Numbered from the stretch's first letter, positions 1 to 7,639 are shown. The stretch is 41,328 nt of DNA from Nocardioides pelophilus (GCF_014180685.1 NZ_JACEHF010000020.1:1-41328), one strand, 5' to 3'. Notes: generated by a model from the sequence alone, not told the origin. A program made the numbers and translations.

Positions 1-34
1 CCCCCCGCCCCCCCCCCCGCCGTTAGGAACTGAT

Positions 35-502
35 GTGACCGGACTCCTGATCCTCGCCCTGGCTGCGCTCGCCGCGGTCGGGTTCGGCCTCCACCGACGC
101 CGGGTCGACGGCCGCTTCGTCGCGCACCGCGACGCCAGCCCCAGCACGTGGGACCACGTCGCCGCGGCCGCGCCGTCCGCCCTGCCGGGGGAGCGAGCCA
201 CGCTCGTGCAGTTCTCCTCGGCGTTCTGCGCGCCGTGCCGCACCGCCCGTGTCGTGCTGTCCGACGTCGCCACCCAGGAGGACGGCGTCCGCCACGTGGA
301 GATCGACGCCGAGCAGCACCTCGACCTCGTGCGGGCGCTCGACGTACGACGCACGCCGACCACCCTGATCCTCGACGCGGGCGGGCACGAGCTGCTCCGC
401 GCCGCGGGGGCGCCGCAGAAGCAGCAGGTCCTCGCGGCCCTGCGCGCACCGCAGGTCGAGGAGGTCGCGCAGCGACCGTCACGAGACCGGAGGTCCGCGT
501 GA
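35..502 (+). CDS. Membrane-anchored thioredoxin-like protein
   Basis: This 155-residue protein has a hydrophobic N-terminal anchor (about residues 2-19), then a thioredoxin fold with the redox motif CAPC at residues 65-68 and the cis-proline signature RTPT (Pro108). It is probably a thiol-disulfide oxidoreductase facing outside the membrane. It overlaps the next gene (a DUF4395 protein) by 4 bp (GTGA), a pairing seen in many actinobacteria, so the two probably work together. An oddity: residues from about 140 to 152 are encoded by a copy of the dispersed palindromic repeat (454-488), so the natural C-terminus has been replaced or lengthened by repeat-encoded residues. The start is GTG at 35; the window begins just upstream, so an earlier start cannot be excluded. 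Confidence 0.85.
   Translation: MTGLLILALAALAAVGFGLHRRRVDGRFVAHRDASPSTWDHVAAAAPSALPGERATLVQFSSAFCAPCRTARVVLSDVATQEDGVRHVEIDAEQHLDLVRALDVRRTPTTLILDAGGHELLRAAGAPQKQQVLAALRAPQVEEVAQRPSRDRRSA
454..488 (+). repeat. Single palindromic repeat (family 1) inside the thioredoxin gene
   Basis: This 35-bp copy is the same sequence that forms the array at 6703-7258. Its core GGTCGC-gca-GCGACC is a perfect 6-bp stem with a 3-base loop. It is read in frame as VEEVAQRPSRD and ends 11 bp before the start of the next gene. Confidence 0.9.
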
Positions 503-933
503 CCGGCCTCGACCCCCGCGGGCCGCGCTTCACCGCGTCGGTGACCGCAGTGCTCCTCGCGGTCGCGCTGGTCGTCCCCGAGTCGCTCGCCACCGTGCTC
601 ATCGCGGTGCAGGCGGCGCTCTTCGCGATCGGCGTCGGCCTCGGCGTGCAGCGCACTCCCACCGGGATCATCTTCCGGCAGCTGGTCCGGCCCCGGTTGA
701 CGCCGCCGACCGAGCTAGAGGAACCGGGTCCGCCGCGGTTCGCCCAGGGCGTCGGCCTCGGCTTCGCGGTCGTCGCGCTGGTCGGCTACCTCACCGGCGC
801 GCTGCTGGTCGCCCAGGTCGCGGTCGGGTTCGCGCTCGTCGCGGCCCTGCTCAACGCGGTCTTCGGGTTCTGCCTCGGCTGCGAGATGTACCTGCTGGGC
901 GCCCGGTTCAGGACCGCTCGAGCAACACCGTGA
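499..933 (+). CDS. DUF4395 family integral membrane protein
   Basis: This 144-residue hydrophobic protein has about four membrane segments in two pairs (after FTASVTAV and after GVGLGFAVV). The C-terminal [11 protein letters not shown] stretch, with two cysteines three residues apart, is typical of DUF4395 proteins. The GTG start at 499 overlaps the stop of the thioredoxin gene, pointing to translational coupling. From the pairing I infer a membrane redox partner that passes electrons or thiols to or from the thioredoxin; this is not proven. Its 3' end overlaps the convergent dtd gene by 26 bp. Confidence 0.8.
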   Translation: MTGLDPRGPRFTASVTAVLLAVALVVPESLATVLIAVQAALFAIGVGLGVQRTPTGIIFRQLVRPRLTPPTELEEPGPPRFAQGVGLGFAVVALVGYLTGALLVAQVAVGFALVAALLNAVFGFCLGCEMYLLGARFRTARATP

Positions 934-1336
934 ACGGACCGTCGTTGACCGACGTCACCTGCATCATCGCGCCGAACACCCCGCGTTCGACGTGCGTGCC
1001 CAGCCGCTCGAGCTCGGCGCAGACCAGGTCGTAGATCGGCTCGCTCACCGGGCCCGGCGCGGCTGCCGTCCAGGTCGGCCGGCGACCCTTGCGCGCGTCG
1101 CCGTACAGCGTGAACTGGCTGACGACCAGCACCGGCGCACCGACGTCGGAGGCCGACTGCTCCTCACGGAGGATCCGCAGGTCGCGGATCTTGCGCGCCA
1201 TCCACGCCGCGTCGTCGGCGCCGTCGTCGTGGGTGACGCCCAGGTAGACCAGGAGCCCGGGGCCGCCGGTCGAGCCCACGACCTCGCCGTCGATGGTGAC
1301 CGAAGCCGATAGGACCCGCTGGACGACCGCTCGCAT
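908..1336 (-). CDS. dtd: D-aminoacyl-tRNA deacylase
   Basis: This cytosolic editing enzyme hydrolyses D-amino acids (and glycine mischarged on tRNA-Ala) from tRNA. It has 142 residues, the usual length. The N-terminus MRAVVQRV, the SQFTLYGD motif and the C-terminal NDGPFT motif that carries the Gly-cisPro substrate gate are all present. The start at 1336 was chosen because the family begins at MRAVVQ; the open frame extends 38 codons further upstream but without family similarity. The 3' end overlaps the DUF4395 gene on the other strand. A GACAAT box 7 bp upstream of the start suggests a leaderless transcript. Confidence 0.95.
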   Translation of the reverse strand: MRAVVQRVLSASVTIDGEVVGSTGGPGLLVYLGVTHDDGADDAAWMARKIRDLRILREEQSASDVGAPVLVVSQFTLYGDARKGRRPTWTAAAPGPVSEPIYDLVCAELERLGTHVERGVFGAMMQVTSVNDGPFTVLLERS

Positions 1337-1343
1337 GGGGCCC

Positions 1344-1349
1344 ATTGTC
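1344..1349 (-). promoter_or_regulatory. Candidate -10 box of dtd
   Basis: On the minus strand this reads GACAAT, 7 bases before the ATG at 1336, a spacing that would give a leaderless mRNA. No convincing -35 is visible. It touches a tandem 14-bp duplication (1345-1358 and 1359-1372). Confidence 0.3.
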
Positions 1350-1372
1350 GCGGTCGTGTTGTCGCGGTCGTG
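1345..1372. repeat. Tandem duplication of 14 bp
   Basis: TTGTCGCGGTCGTG occurs twice back to back in the divergent gap between dtd and the BKACE gene. It may be a slippage product or a pair of binding sites. Confidence 0.7.
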
Positions 1373-1413
1373 CCGGAGCGCCGGATCGCCGAGGCATCTG
1401 CGACGATGTCCCG

Positions 1414-2274
1414 ATGGAACAGAGGTCAGGAGTCGTCGACCCGCAGGCACTGCTGATCACGGTCGCGCCGACCGGCGCGGAGACCTCCAAGGCCGACTTT
1501 CCGCAGCTCCCGACCACGCTGGAGGAGCTGGTGCGGACCGCGCAGGAGTGCGAGGCCGCGGGCGCCGCCATGATCCACGTCCACATCCGCGACGACGAGC
1601 ACCTCCCCACCCTCGATCTCGCCCGGCTCACCGACACCGTCCAGGCGTTGCGCGAGGCCACCGACCTGGTCGTCCAGCTCTCGACCGGCGGGTCGGTCCA
1701 CGACCCCCTCGAGACGCGGCTCAAGGTGCTCGACGCCGAGCCCGACTCCTGCAGCCTGACCATGGGTACGACGAACTTCGGCGACGACGTCTTCAGCAAC
1801 CCATGGCCGTTCGTGTGCGAGCTCTACCAGCTCAGTCAGGAGCGCCGGGTGGTGCCGGAGTTCGAGCTGTTCGACCTCGGGCAGGTCGCCGCGCTGCACC
1901 GACTGCTCGACCGCTACGGCCTGCCGTACGGCGGCCGCGTCCACTGTGACTTGGTCATGGGTGTGCCCGGCGGCATGCCCGGCACGGCGGACGCCCTGGT
2001 TGCCGCGGTCGCAGCGCTGCCGCCCCAGGTCACCAGCTGGTCGGCCACCGGGATCGGTCGGAGCACCTTGCCGGTGGCGCTCGCCTCCCTGAGCAAGGGC
2101 GGCCACCTGCGCGTCGGCATGGAGGACGTCCTCACCATCCGCAGGGGCGAGCCGGTGGAGAGCAACCGGCAGCTCGTCGAACGCGCGGTGGCGCTCGGCG
2201 AACTGGCCCAGCGACGCCCCATGACGACCACCGAGGCGAAGGAGCTCCTCGGCCTGAGGCTCGCAACGGTGTGA
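1414..2274 (+). CDS. BKACE / DUF849 family beta-keto acid cleavage enzyme
   Basis: The protein has 286 residues and belongs to the BKACE family (founder: 3-keto-5-aminohexanoate cleavage enzyme, Kce), zinc-dependent TIM barrels that condense a beta-keto acid with acetyl-CoA and split it to acetoacetate plus a new acyl-CoA. Visible signatures are [12 protein letters not shown] near the N-terminus, the metal-binding AMIHVHIRD strand, VQLSTGGS, the SLTMGTTNF segment and MGVPGGMPG. The beta-keto acid substrate varies within the family and cannot be read from sequence. The start at ATG 1414 places the first conserved strand at the normal distance from the N-terminus; an open frame continues upstream to 1345. 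It stands alone, divergent from dtd. Confidence 0.88.
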   Translation: MEQRSGVVDPQALLITVAPTGAETSKADFPQLPTTLEELVRTAQECEAAGAAMIHVHIRDDEHLPTLDLARLTDTVQALREATDLVVQLSTGGSVHDPLETRLKVLDAEPDSCSLTMGTTNFGDDVFSNPWPFVCELYQLSQERRVVPEFELFDLGQVAALHRLLDRYGLPYGGRVHCDLVMGVPGGMPGTADALVAAVAALPPQVTSWSATGIGRSTLPVALASLSKGGHLRVGMEDVLTIRRGEPVESNRQLVERAVALGELAQRRPMTTTEAKELLGLRLATV

Positions 2275-2347
2275 CATTCCGCCAGATTCGTCGTTGGATG
2301 GAGCGGGGGAAGGTCATTTGTCCTACTTGACGGAGGGATCAGGTCCC

Positions 2348-3532
2348 GTGCGGGTCCTCGTGCACGACTACAGCGGTCACCCGTTCCAGGTCGAGTTGAG
2401 CGCAGAGCTGGCGCGGCGCGGCCACGACGTGACGCACTCGTGGTGCGAGGCTCACGTCTCCGGCAAGGGCAACCTCGGCGGCCACGACGAGGTCCGGTTC
2501 GAGTCGATCGGTCAGGGCGAGGTCGTCGAGAAGCTCAGCTTCGTGCGCCGCCTCGGGCAGGAGCTCCGCTACGGCGTGCAGCTCTCCCGCCAGATCCGCC
2601 GGCTCCGGCCCGACGTCGTGATGTTCGGCAACGTGCCGGTCCCGATGATGGCCGTCGTCACCTTCTTCCTCCTCGTCACCCGTCAACCCTGGGTGTCGTG
2701 GCAGCAGGACGTGCAGGGCGTCGCGATGCGCTCCTTCGCCGGCACCAAGCTGAGCCGCGGCTTCCTGGTCTTCGCCCACGTCGCCGGCTGGGTCGAGAAG
2801 TGGTGCAACCGCAGGGCCGACGCGATCGTCGTGATCTCGGATGCGTTCCTCGATGTCCACCGCGCCTGGGGTACGGCGGACAAGACGACCGTGATCCCGA
2901 ACTGGGCGCCGCTCGGCGAGCTGGTGCCGACCCCGCGGGACAACGCGTGGGCACGGGAGCACGACCTCGTCGACACCCCCAACCTGGTCTACTCCGGCAC
3001 GCTCGGCCTCAAGCACAACCCGCGGCTGCTGGTGCAGCTCGCGAAGGCGGTCCGCGACCGCGGCACCCCCACCCACCTCACGGTGATCACCGAGGGCACC
3101 GCCGTCGACGAGCTCGCCGACGAGGCCAGCAAGCTCGACGTACCGATCACGCTGCTGCCGTTCCAGCCCTACGAGCGCCTGTCCGAGGTGCTGGGCTCCG
3201 GTGACGTCCTGCTCGTCGTGCTCGACAAGTCGGCCGGCGCCTTCTCGGTGCCCTCCAAGACGCTGTCCTACCTCTGCGCCGCGCGTCCGATCCTCGGCCT
3301 GATGCCGTCGGAGAACCTCGCCGCGCACCTCATCGACGCCTCGGGTGGCCGCGTCCTGGAGCCGAACCTCGGCTCGATCCCCGAGGCTGCCGACTGGGTG
3401 GCCGAGGTGCTCGGCGACGAGGAGAAGCGGGAGAAGCTCGGCCGCCGTGCCCGCGAGCTCGCGGAGCGCGAGTTCGAGCTCACCCTGTGTGCGACCAGGT
3501 TCGAGGAGATCCTTCTCGACGTCGCTCGCTGA
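2348..3532 (+). CDS. GT4-type glycosyltransferase
   Basis: This 394-residue GT-B glycosyltransferase has an N-terminal Rossmann half starting VRVLVHDYSGHPF and a C-terminal nucleotide-sugar half with VIPNWAPLGE, LVYSGTLGLKHNPRLL and SVPSKTLSYLCAARPIL. The layout resembles WcaI/WbuB-type transferases of exopolysaccharide synthesis; donor and acceptor are unknown. I chose GTG 2348 because family similarity begins there and GGAGG (2332-2336) lies upstream; in-frame TTG codons at 2294 and 2330 are alternatives. It converges on the SGNH-hydrolase gene with a 14-bp gap. Confidence 0.88.
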   Translation: MRVLVHDYSGHPFQVELSAELARRGHDVTHSWCEAHVSGKGNLGGHDEVRFESIGQGEVVEKLSFVRRLGQELRYGVQLSRQIRRLRPDVVMFGNVPVPMMAVVTFFLLVTRQPWVSWQQDVQGVAMRSFAGTKLSRGFLVFAHVAGWVEKWCNRRADAIVVISDAFLDVHRAWGTADKTTVIPNWAPLGELVPTPRDNAWAREHDLVDTPNLVYSGTLGLKHNPRLLVQLAKAVRDRGTPTHLTVITEGTAVDELADEASKLDVPITLLPFQPYERLSEVLGSGDVLLVVLDKSAGAFSVPSKTLSYLCAARPILGLMPSENLAAHLIDASGGRVLEPNLGSIPEAADWVAEVLGDEEKREKLGRRARELAEREFELTLCATRFEEILLDVAR

Positions 3533-3546
3533 GTCGGCCTGGCCGG

Positions 3547-4443
3547 CTACTCGAGCTGGTCGAGGATCTCCTCGGCCACCGCCTGTGACTCCTCGGGGTA
3601 GGGGTGCCACGGCGTCGCGGAGTCCTTGAGGAGCTCGGCGCCGGCGATCCAGGGTTCGTCGGCACAGATGTCGTGGCCCTCGGTCGCGTCGAAGATGTCG
3701 ACGAACTCCACGCCGACGTGATCGGCCGCGGCCGCGAGCGCGGCGTTGAACCCCTCGGCGATCCGCCGGGCGTACTCGTAGTCGCCCTCCGGCAGCGGCA
3801 GCAGCTCGCAGGTCGTGCCGGTCGGGATGATGTGGGGGTAGCCGATCACCAGCACCCGGGCGTTCGGCGCCCGCTCCTGGATCACGCGGAGCCCGCTGAT
3901 CACGTCCTGCTCGATGTCCTCGAGCCGTGCGTCGACCCCGGTCGGCCCCGAGGCCGCGTCGATGTCGGTGCACGGCGCGCCCTTGGCTGCCGAGCCGAAG
4001 AACCTCGCACACCGCAGGATCCGACCGAACATGCTGTAGTTGTTGGCGCCGAGGCGGATCGTGACCAGGTCGGTTCGTTCGTCCAGTCCCTCGGCCTGCG
4101 GCGGGTGGTCGCCGACGAGAGTGGGCTGCGGTCGCGTGATCGAGTTCGTGTTCGCGCCGCTGCAGCTGTTGTCGACGAGCACCATCCCGGTCGCCTCGGC
4201 CACCCGGTGGGGATAGTTGTTCTGCGTGCGCTGGCAGCCGTCGCGACCGTCGCGCGGTCCGGTGCGCGGTGCCGCGGTGTACGAGTCGCCCAGCGCGACG
4301 TACTGGTCGCCCTTGCCGAACGCGTACTTCTCGTCCTGCTGCGGCTCCTCGTCGGACGTGCACGCGGCCAGGGCGGCGAGCAGCAGGCCGGCGGCGACGA
4401 CGTACGAGAACCTCACGCCCAGGCCCTGAGGCGTGGGCATCAT
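3547..4443 (-). CDS. SGNH/GDSL-hydrolase lipoprotein
   Basis: A 298-residue secreted lipoprotein: a hydrophobic signal sequence ends in the lipobox LAAC (Cys28), followed by the block I motif ALGDSYTAA with nucleophile Ser54, a GANNY block near the middle, and a C-terminal WHPYP that should hold the catalytic His. It probably removes acyl or acetyl esters at the cell surface; the substrate is unknown. Four further cysteines suggest disulfides. The start overlaps the stop of the upstream DsrE-like gene (TGATG), so it is probably co-translated. ATG codons at 4443 and 4440 are both possible. Confidence 0.87.
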   Translation of the reverse strand: MMPTPQGLGVRFSYVVAAGLLLAALAACTSDEEPQQDEKYAFGKGDQYVALGDSYTAAPRTGPRDGRDGCQRTQNNYPHRVAEATGMVLVDNSCSGANTNSITRPQPTLVGDHPPQAEGLDERTDLVTIRLGANNYSMFGRILRCARFFGSAAKGAPCTDIDAASGPTGVDARLEDIEQDVISGLRVIQERAPNARVLVIGYPHIIPTGTTCELLPLPEGDYEYARRIAEGFNAALAAAADHVGVEFVDIFDATEGHDICADEPWIAGAELLKDSATPWHPYPEESQAVAEEILDQLE

Positions 4444-4805
4444 CAGTAGATGAGCGCCTGCGCGCCGTCGCGCAAGGCCTCCTCGACGAACACCGGCGCC
4501 CCCGCGATCCGGACGCCCGGCAGCACGTCGGCCTCGGTGATCTCGCGTCGCGCCGCGCACTGCCCGCACACGGTCACGGTTCCGAGCTCGAGGACGGTCG
4601 CGATCAGGTCGACCACCGGGGTGGCGAGGGGGAGGGCCAGCTCGGCGGCACGTCCGGGAACCGCCAGCCACGCGCCCTCGCCCGTGAGCCAGAGCGACAC
4701 AGGTACGCCGGACGCCGCCGCGGTGGCCGCCACCGTGACTCCCTGGTTCGCCCGTTCCGGCGCATCGACGCCGCACGTCACCTTGATCACCAGCTCGCGT
4801 GCCAT
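4443..4805 (-). CDS. DsrE-like sulfur-relay family protein
   Basis: This 120-residue protein resembles the DsrE/DsrF/YchN fold: MARELVIKVTCGVD forms the first strand, then an alanine-rich helix region, and VCGQCAARREI carries a CxxC near the expected sulfur-carrying position. Members move persulfide sulfur or have unknown roles. The start at 4805 was chosen from the first conserved strand; the open frame extends to 4937 but that part would overlap the divergent FABP-like gene. It is coupled to the SGNH lipoprotein downstream. Confidence 0.72.
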   Translation of the reverse strand: MARELVIKVTCGVDAPERANQGVTVAATAAASGVPVSLWLTGEGAWLAVPGRAAELALPLATPVVDLIATVLELGTVTVCGQCAARREITEADVLPGVRIAGAPVFVEEALRDGAQALIY

Positions 4806-4846
4806 GCCCGCCACCCTAGAGGCAGGCCCGTAGCCGTCCTGCCTCC

Positions 4847-4852
4847 TAAGAT
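4847..4852 (+). promoter_or_regulatory. Candidate -10 box (leaderless start)
   Basis: TAAGAT ends 8 bases before the GTG start of the nitrobindin-like gene at 4861, a spacing consistent with transcription beginning at or beside the start codon. No Shine-Dalgarno is visible, which fits a leaderless message. Confidence 0.35.
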
Positions 4853-4860
4853 GGTCGACC

Positions 4861-5355
4861 GTGGCCTTCGAGATTCCCGAGAACCTGCACCCCGACTGCG
4901 GACCCATCGCCTGGATGCTCGGCACCTGGCGCGGCAACGGCCACGGTGACTACCCGACGATCGAGCGGTTCCAGTTCGGCCAGGAGCTGATCTTCCAGCA
5001 GGACGGGCGCCCGTTCTTCCACTACATGGCGCGCGCCTGGATCATCGACGACGAGGGCAACAAGGTGCGCGACGCCGCCCAGGAGACCGGGTTCATCCGG
5101 GCTCGACCCGAGGGCAAGGTCGAGGTGCTCCTCGCGCACATGACCGGCTTCGTGGAGATCTGGCACGGCGAGGCCGCGGCCGGCAAGCTCGAGATCGTCA
5201 CCGACGCGGTCGCGCGCACCGACTCGGCGAAGGAGTACACCGGCGGCAAGCGCCTCTACGGCAACGTCGAGGGCGACCTCCTCTACGCCTACGACATGGC
5301 CGCGGTGGGCCAGCCCCTGCAGCCCCACCTGTGGGCGAGACTGCAACGTGCCTGA
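4861..5355 (+). CDS. Nitrobindin-like heme-binding beta-barrel (FABP family)
   Basis: The protein has 164 residues. The motif LGTWRGNGHGDYP matches the GxWxGxG signature of nitrobindins (THAP4/FABP-like, DUF1794), ten-stranded barrels that bind heme b and isomerise peroxynitrite to nitrate. The C-terminal part (YDMAAVGQPLQPHLWARL) contains a His in the position expected for the heme ligand; this assignment is from family knowledge. It overlaps the Fur-family gene by 8 bp, so the two are in one operon, which fits a link between iron/heme, redox stress and metal regulation. Confidence 0.85.
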   Translation: MAFEIPENLHPDCGPIAWMLGTWRGNGHGDYPTIERFQFGQELIFQQDGRPFFHYMARAWIIDDEGNKVRDAAQETGFIRARPEGKVEVLLAHMTGFVEIWHGEAAAGKLEIVTDAVARTDSAKEYTGGKRLYGNVEGDLLYAYDMAAVGQPLQPHLWARLQRA

Positions 5356-5770
5356 AGCGGACTGGCGCCAAGCGCTGCGGGAGAAGGGCTACCGGCTCAC
5401 TCCCCAGCGCGAGCTGATCCTGGCCGCGGTCGACGAGCTCGGCCACGCCACCCCGGACGAGGTGCTCGCCCAGGTGCAGCAGCACGCGTCGACGGTCAAC
5501 GCCTCCACCGTCTACCGCACGTTGGAGGTGCTGGAGGAGCTCGGACTCGTCCGCCATGCCCACCTGAGCGACCGCGCGCCGACGTACCACTCGACCCGCG
5601 GGCACGAGCACTTCCACCTCGTCTGCCGCAATTGCCACAAGGTCGTCTCGGTGGACGCCGAAGACGCCGCGCCGTTCGTGGAATCACTGGCCACCCGCCA
5701 TGCGTTCTCCCCAGACCTGGGGCACCTGACCGTGTTCGGTCGGTGCCATGACTGTGAAGGAACCCCATGA
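5348..5770 (+). CDS. Fur-family metalloregulator (Fur/Zur/PerR type)
   Basis: A 140-residue DNA-binding repressor. The N-terminal winged helix includes YRLTPQRELIL and the recognition region STVYRTLEVLEELGLV; the dimerisation half has the HEHFHLVCRNC metal site and two CxxC pairs (CRNC and CHDC) that form the structural zinc site. Which metal it senses cannot be decided by eye. The GTG start lies inside the 3' end of the nitrobindin-like gene, and its stop overlaps the YgfZ-like gene by 4 bp (ATGA), giving a three-gene operon. Confidence 0.92.
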   Translation: MPEADWRQALREKGYRLTPQRELILAAVDELGHATPDEVLAQVQQHASTVNASTVYRTLEVLEELGLVRHAHLSDRAPTYHSTRGHEHFHLVCRNCHKVVSVDAEDAAPFVESLATRHAFSPDLGHLTVFGRCHDCEGTP

Positions 5771-6690
5771 GCCCCCTGCTCGACCTGCCCGGCGCCGTCG
5801 CCGGTGACGGCATCGACGCGCCGGTCGCCGCTCACTACGGCTCGCTGTACGGCGAGCAGCGCGCCCTCGCCGCGGGGGAGGGGTTCGTCGACCTCTCCCA
5901 CCGGGACGTGGTGCGCATCAGCGGCCCGGACCGGCTGACCTGGCTCCACTCGCTCACGACCCAGTTCTTCGAGGGGCTCGAGCCCGGCGTCTGGACCCAG
6001 GCGCTCGTGCTCAGCCCGCAGGGCCACGTCGAGCACGCCTTCGCCGGCGTCGACGACGGCGAGTCCTTCACCGCGCACACCGAGCCCGGCACGGCTGCCG
6101 CTCTGGTCACCTTCCTCGACCGGATGCGGTTCCTGATGCAGGTCGAGGTCGCCGACGTCACCGCCGACATCGCGGTGGCCTGGCGACCGTCCGGCAAGTA
6201 CGACCTGGTGCCGCGCGACCAGCTGCGCGCGTACGCCGAGGCCGCCGGCCCGGCTGCGGGGCTCTGGGCCTTCGAGGCACTCCGGATCGAACGCGGGGAG
6301 CCGCGCTTCGGTATCGACACCGACCACCGCACGATCCCCAACGAGGTCGGCTGGATCGGTCCGGCCGTCCACCTCGACAAGGGGTGCTACCGCGGCCAGG
6401 AGACGGTCGCCCGGGTCCACAACCTCGGCCGCCCCCCGCGCCGCCTCACCCTCCTCCACCTCGACGGCTCGGAGAACCGCCTCCCGGCGGGCGGCGCCGA
6501 TGTCACCGACGCCGGCGGCAAGGTCGTCGGCCGGGTCGGCTCGTCGGCCCGCCACCACGGGCTCGGCCCGATCGCGCTCGCCCTGCTCAAGCGCAACCTC
6601 GCGACCGACACACCCCTCCTCGCCGACGGCCTCTCCTCGGCCCAGGAGATCCTCGTCGACCCCGAGGTCGGCCTCCACTTCCGCCGCTGA
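5767..6690 (+). CDS. ygfZ: YgfZ/GcvT-like folate-binding protein
   Basis: The protein has 307 residues. The signature KGCYRGQET (the K-G-C-Y-x-G-Q-E motif with the key cysteine) identifies YgfZ/IBA57-type proteins, which use a GcvT-like fold and tetrahydrofolate to support repair or assembly of certain Fe-S enzymes in the cytosol. FVDLSHRDVVRISGPDRLTWL near the N-terminus is also typical. It is the last gene of the nitrobindin-Fur-YgfZ operon; its stop is 12 bp before a long palindromic repeat array. Confidence 0.9.
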   Translation: MSPLLDLPGAVAGDGIDAPVAAHYGSLYGEQRALAAGEGFVDLSHRDVVRISGPDRLTWLHSLTTQFFEGLEPGVWTQALVLSPQGHVEHAFAGVDDGESFTAHTEPGTAAALVTFLDRMRFLMQVEVADVTADIAVAWRPSGKYDLVPRDQLRAYAEAAGPAAGLWAFEALRIERGEPRFGIDTDHRTIPNEVGWIGPAVHLDKGCYRGQETVARVHNLGRPPRRLTLLHLDGSENRLPAGGADVTDAGGKVVGRVGSSARHHGLGPIALALLKRNLATDTPLLADGLSSAQEILVDPEVGLHFRR

Positions 6691-6702
6691 CCCCGGCACC
6701 CC

Positions 6703-7258
6703 GGTGGTCGAGGAGGTCGCGAAGCGACCGTCACGAGACCCCGCCACCCCGCTGGTCGAGGAGGTCGCGCAGCGACCGTCACGAGACCCCGCCACCCCGG
6801 TGGTCGAGGAGGTCGCGCAGCGACCGTCACGAGACCCCGCCACCCCGCTGGTCGAGGAGGTCGCGCAGCGCCCGCCACGAGACCCCGCCACCCCGCTGGT
6901 CGAGGAGGTCGCGCAGCCCCCGGTGGTCGAGGAGGTCGCGCAGCGACCGTCACGAGACCCAAGGTGGTCGAGGAGGTCGCGCAGCGACCGTCACGAGACC
7001 TCCGACCCCGGTGGTCGAGGAGGTCGCGCAGCGACCGTCACGAGACCCCGCCACCCCGGTGGTCGAGGAGGTCGCGCAGCGACCGTCAAGAGACCCCGCC
7101 ACCCCGGTGGTCGAGGAGGTCGCGCAGCCCCCGGTGGTCGAGGAGGTCGCGCAGCGACCGTCACGAGACCCAAGGTGGTCGAGGAGGTCGCGCAGCGACC
7201 GTCACGAGACCCCCGACCCCGGTGGTCGAGGAGGTCGCGCAGCGACCGTCACGAGACC
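6703..7258 (+). repeat. Array of 13 palindromic repeats (family 1)
   Basis: Thirteen head-to-tail copies of a 38-bp unit start at 6703, 6751, 6799, 6847, 6895, 6922, 6963, 7010, 7058, 7106, 7133, 7174 and 7221. Eleven are full length; the copies at 6895 and 7106 are cut after the left stem arm. Most are joined by the same 10-bp linker CCGCCACCCC, others by shorter linkers. Each full unit has a GGTCGC-gca-GCGACC hairpin. The stretch from 6895 on is repeated from 7106 on with a constant offset of 211 bp, including the truncated copy and the CAA joint, so the array grew by segmental duplication. Variation is low: GAAG in copy 1, CCCGCC in copy 4, AAGAGACC in copy 9. Confidence 0.95.
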
Positions 7259-7593
7259 TCCGTTGGTTCGGCGCCCGGCTCGCCAGGCTTGAGGGCGCCG
7301 CGGTCCCTGCGTGCGCTCCAACTGCGGCTGGCAAGGTCGGACAGGTCCTCGAACCTGCCCTCGATCAACGCGATCCGTTTGGCGCGGCTCCAGCCCTGCA
7401 CGCGCTTCTCGAACAGGAAGGCGTCGAGCACCCGCTGGAACTCAGCGGCCCAGACCAGGCGGACCGGCCGTCGGCGTCGGGTGTAGGCGGCCCCGAGGCC
7501 CTCGTTGTGCTCGGCGACTCTTCGCGCGAGATCGATGGTGCTCCCGACGTAGAAGGAGCCGTCCGCGCATTCGACGATGTAGGTCCATGGCAT
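7249..7593 (-). CDS. GIY-YIG single-domain endonuclease
   Basis: This 114-residue protein is a stand-alone GIY-YIG domain (YhbQ/UPF0213-like): WTYIVECADGSFYVGST holds the paired GIY and YIG elements, LARRVAEHN has the catalytic-type Arg, and FLFEKRVQGW carries the metal-binding Glu. Such proteins cleave DNA; biological targets of the small ones are mostly unknown. The last codons (EVS and the TGA) are supplied by the end of the thirteenth palindromic repeat, so the gene reads directly into the array. Two palindromes lie just upstream of the ATG (7611-7639), and an opposite-facing repeat cluster lies beyond them. Confidence 0.9.
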   Translation of the reverse strand: MPWTYIVECADGSFYVGSTIDLARRVAEHNEGLGAAYTRRRRPVRLVWAAEFQRVLDAFLFEKRVQGWSRAKRIALIEGRFEDLSDLASRSWSARRDRGALKPGEPGAEPTEVS

Positions 7594-7610
7594 TGAGCGA
7601 GGATGCGGTG

Positions 7611-7639
7611 CCGCTCCGACGGAGCGGGTCGGCGCCGAC
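7611..7639. promoter_or_regulatory. Two adjacent palindromes upstream of the GIY-YIG gene
   Basis: CCGCTCC-gac-GGAGCGG (7611-7627) is a perfect 7-bp hairpin, followed directly by the 12-bp palindrome GTCGGCGCCGAC (7628-7639). They lie 18-46 bp before the nuclease start codon and could be operators or a 5' leader structure. Confidence 0.4.

Noticed and set aside
2339-4363. 674-residue minus-strand open frame
   Set aside because: It runs antisense to the GT4 gene and through the SGNH gene in another frame. Its sequence is the low-complexity Arg/Gly/Asp type typical of high-GC shadow frames.
4850-4937. N-terminal extension of the DsrE-like protein to 4937
   Set aside because: The added residues have no family similarity and would overlap the divergent nitrobindin-like gene and its promoter.
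6703-7258. Possible CRISPR array
   Set aside because: The linkers between repeats are about 10 bp and nearly identical rather than unique 25-40 bp spacers, the repeat itself is dispersed in genes, and no cas gene is near.
6384-7596. Several long open frames across the palindromic repeat array, with repeated RWSRRSRSDRHET or VEEVAQRPSRD peptides
   Set aside because: They arise because the repeat has no stop in these frames. They have no ribosome site, no family similarity, and only restate the repeat; the gene in this place is the GIY-YIG nuclease on the other strand.
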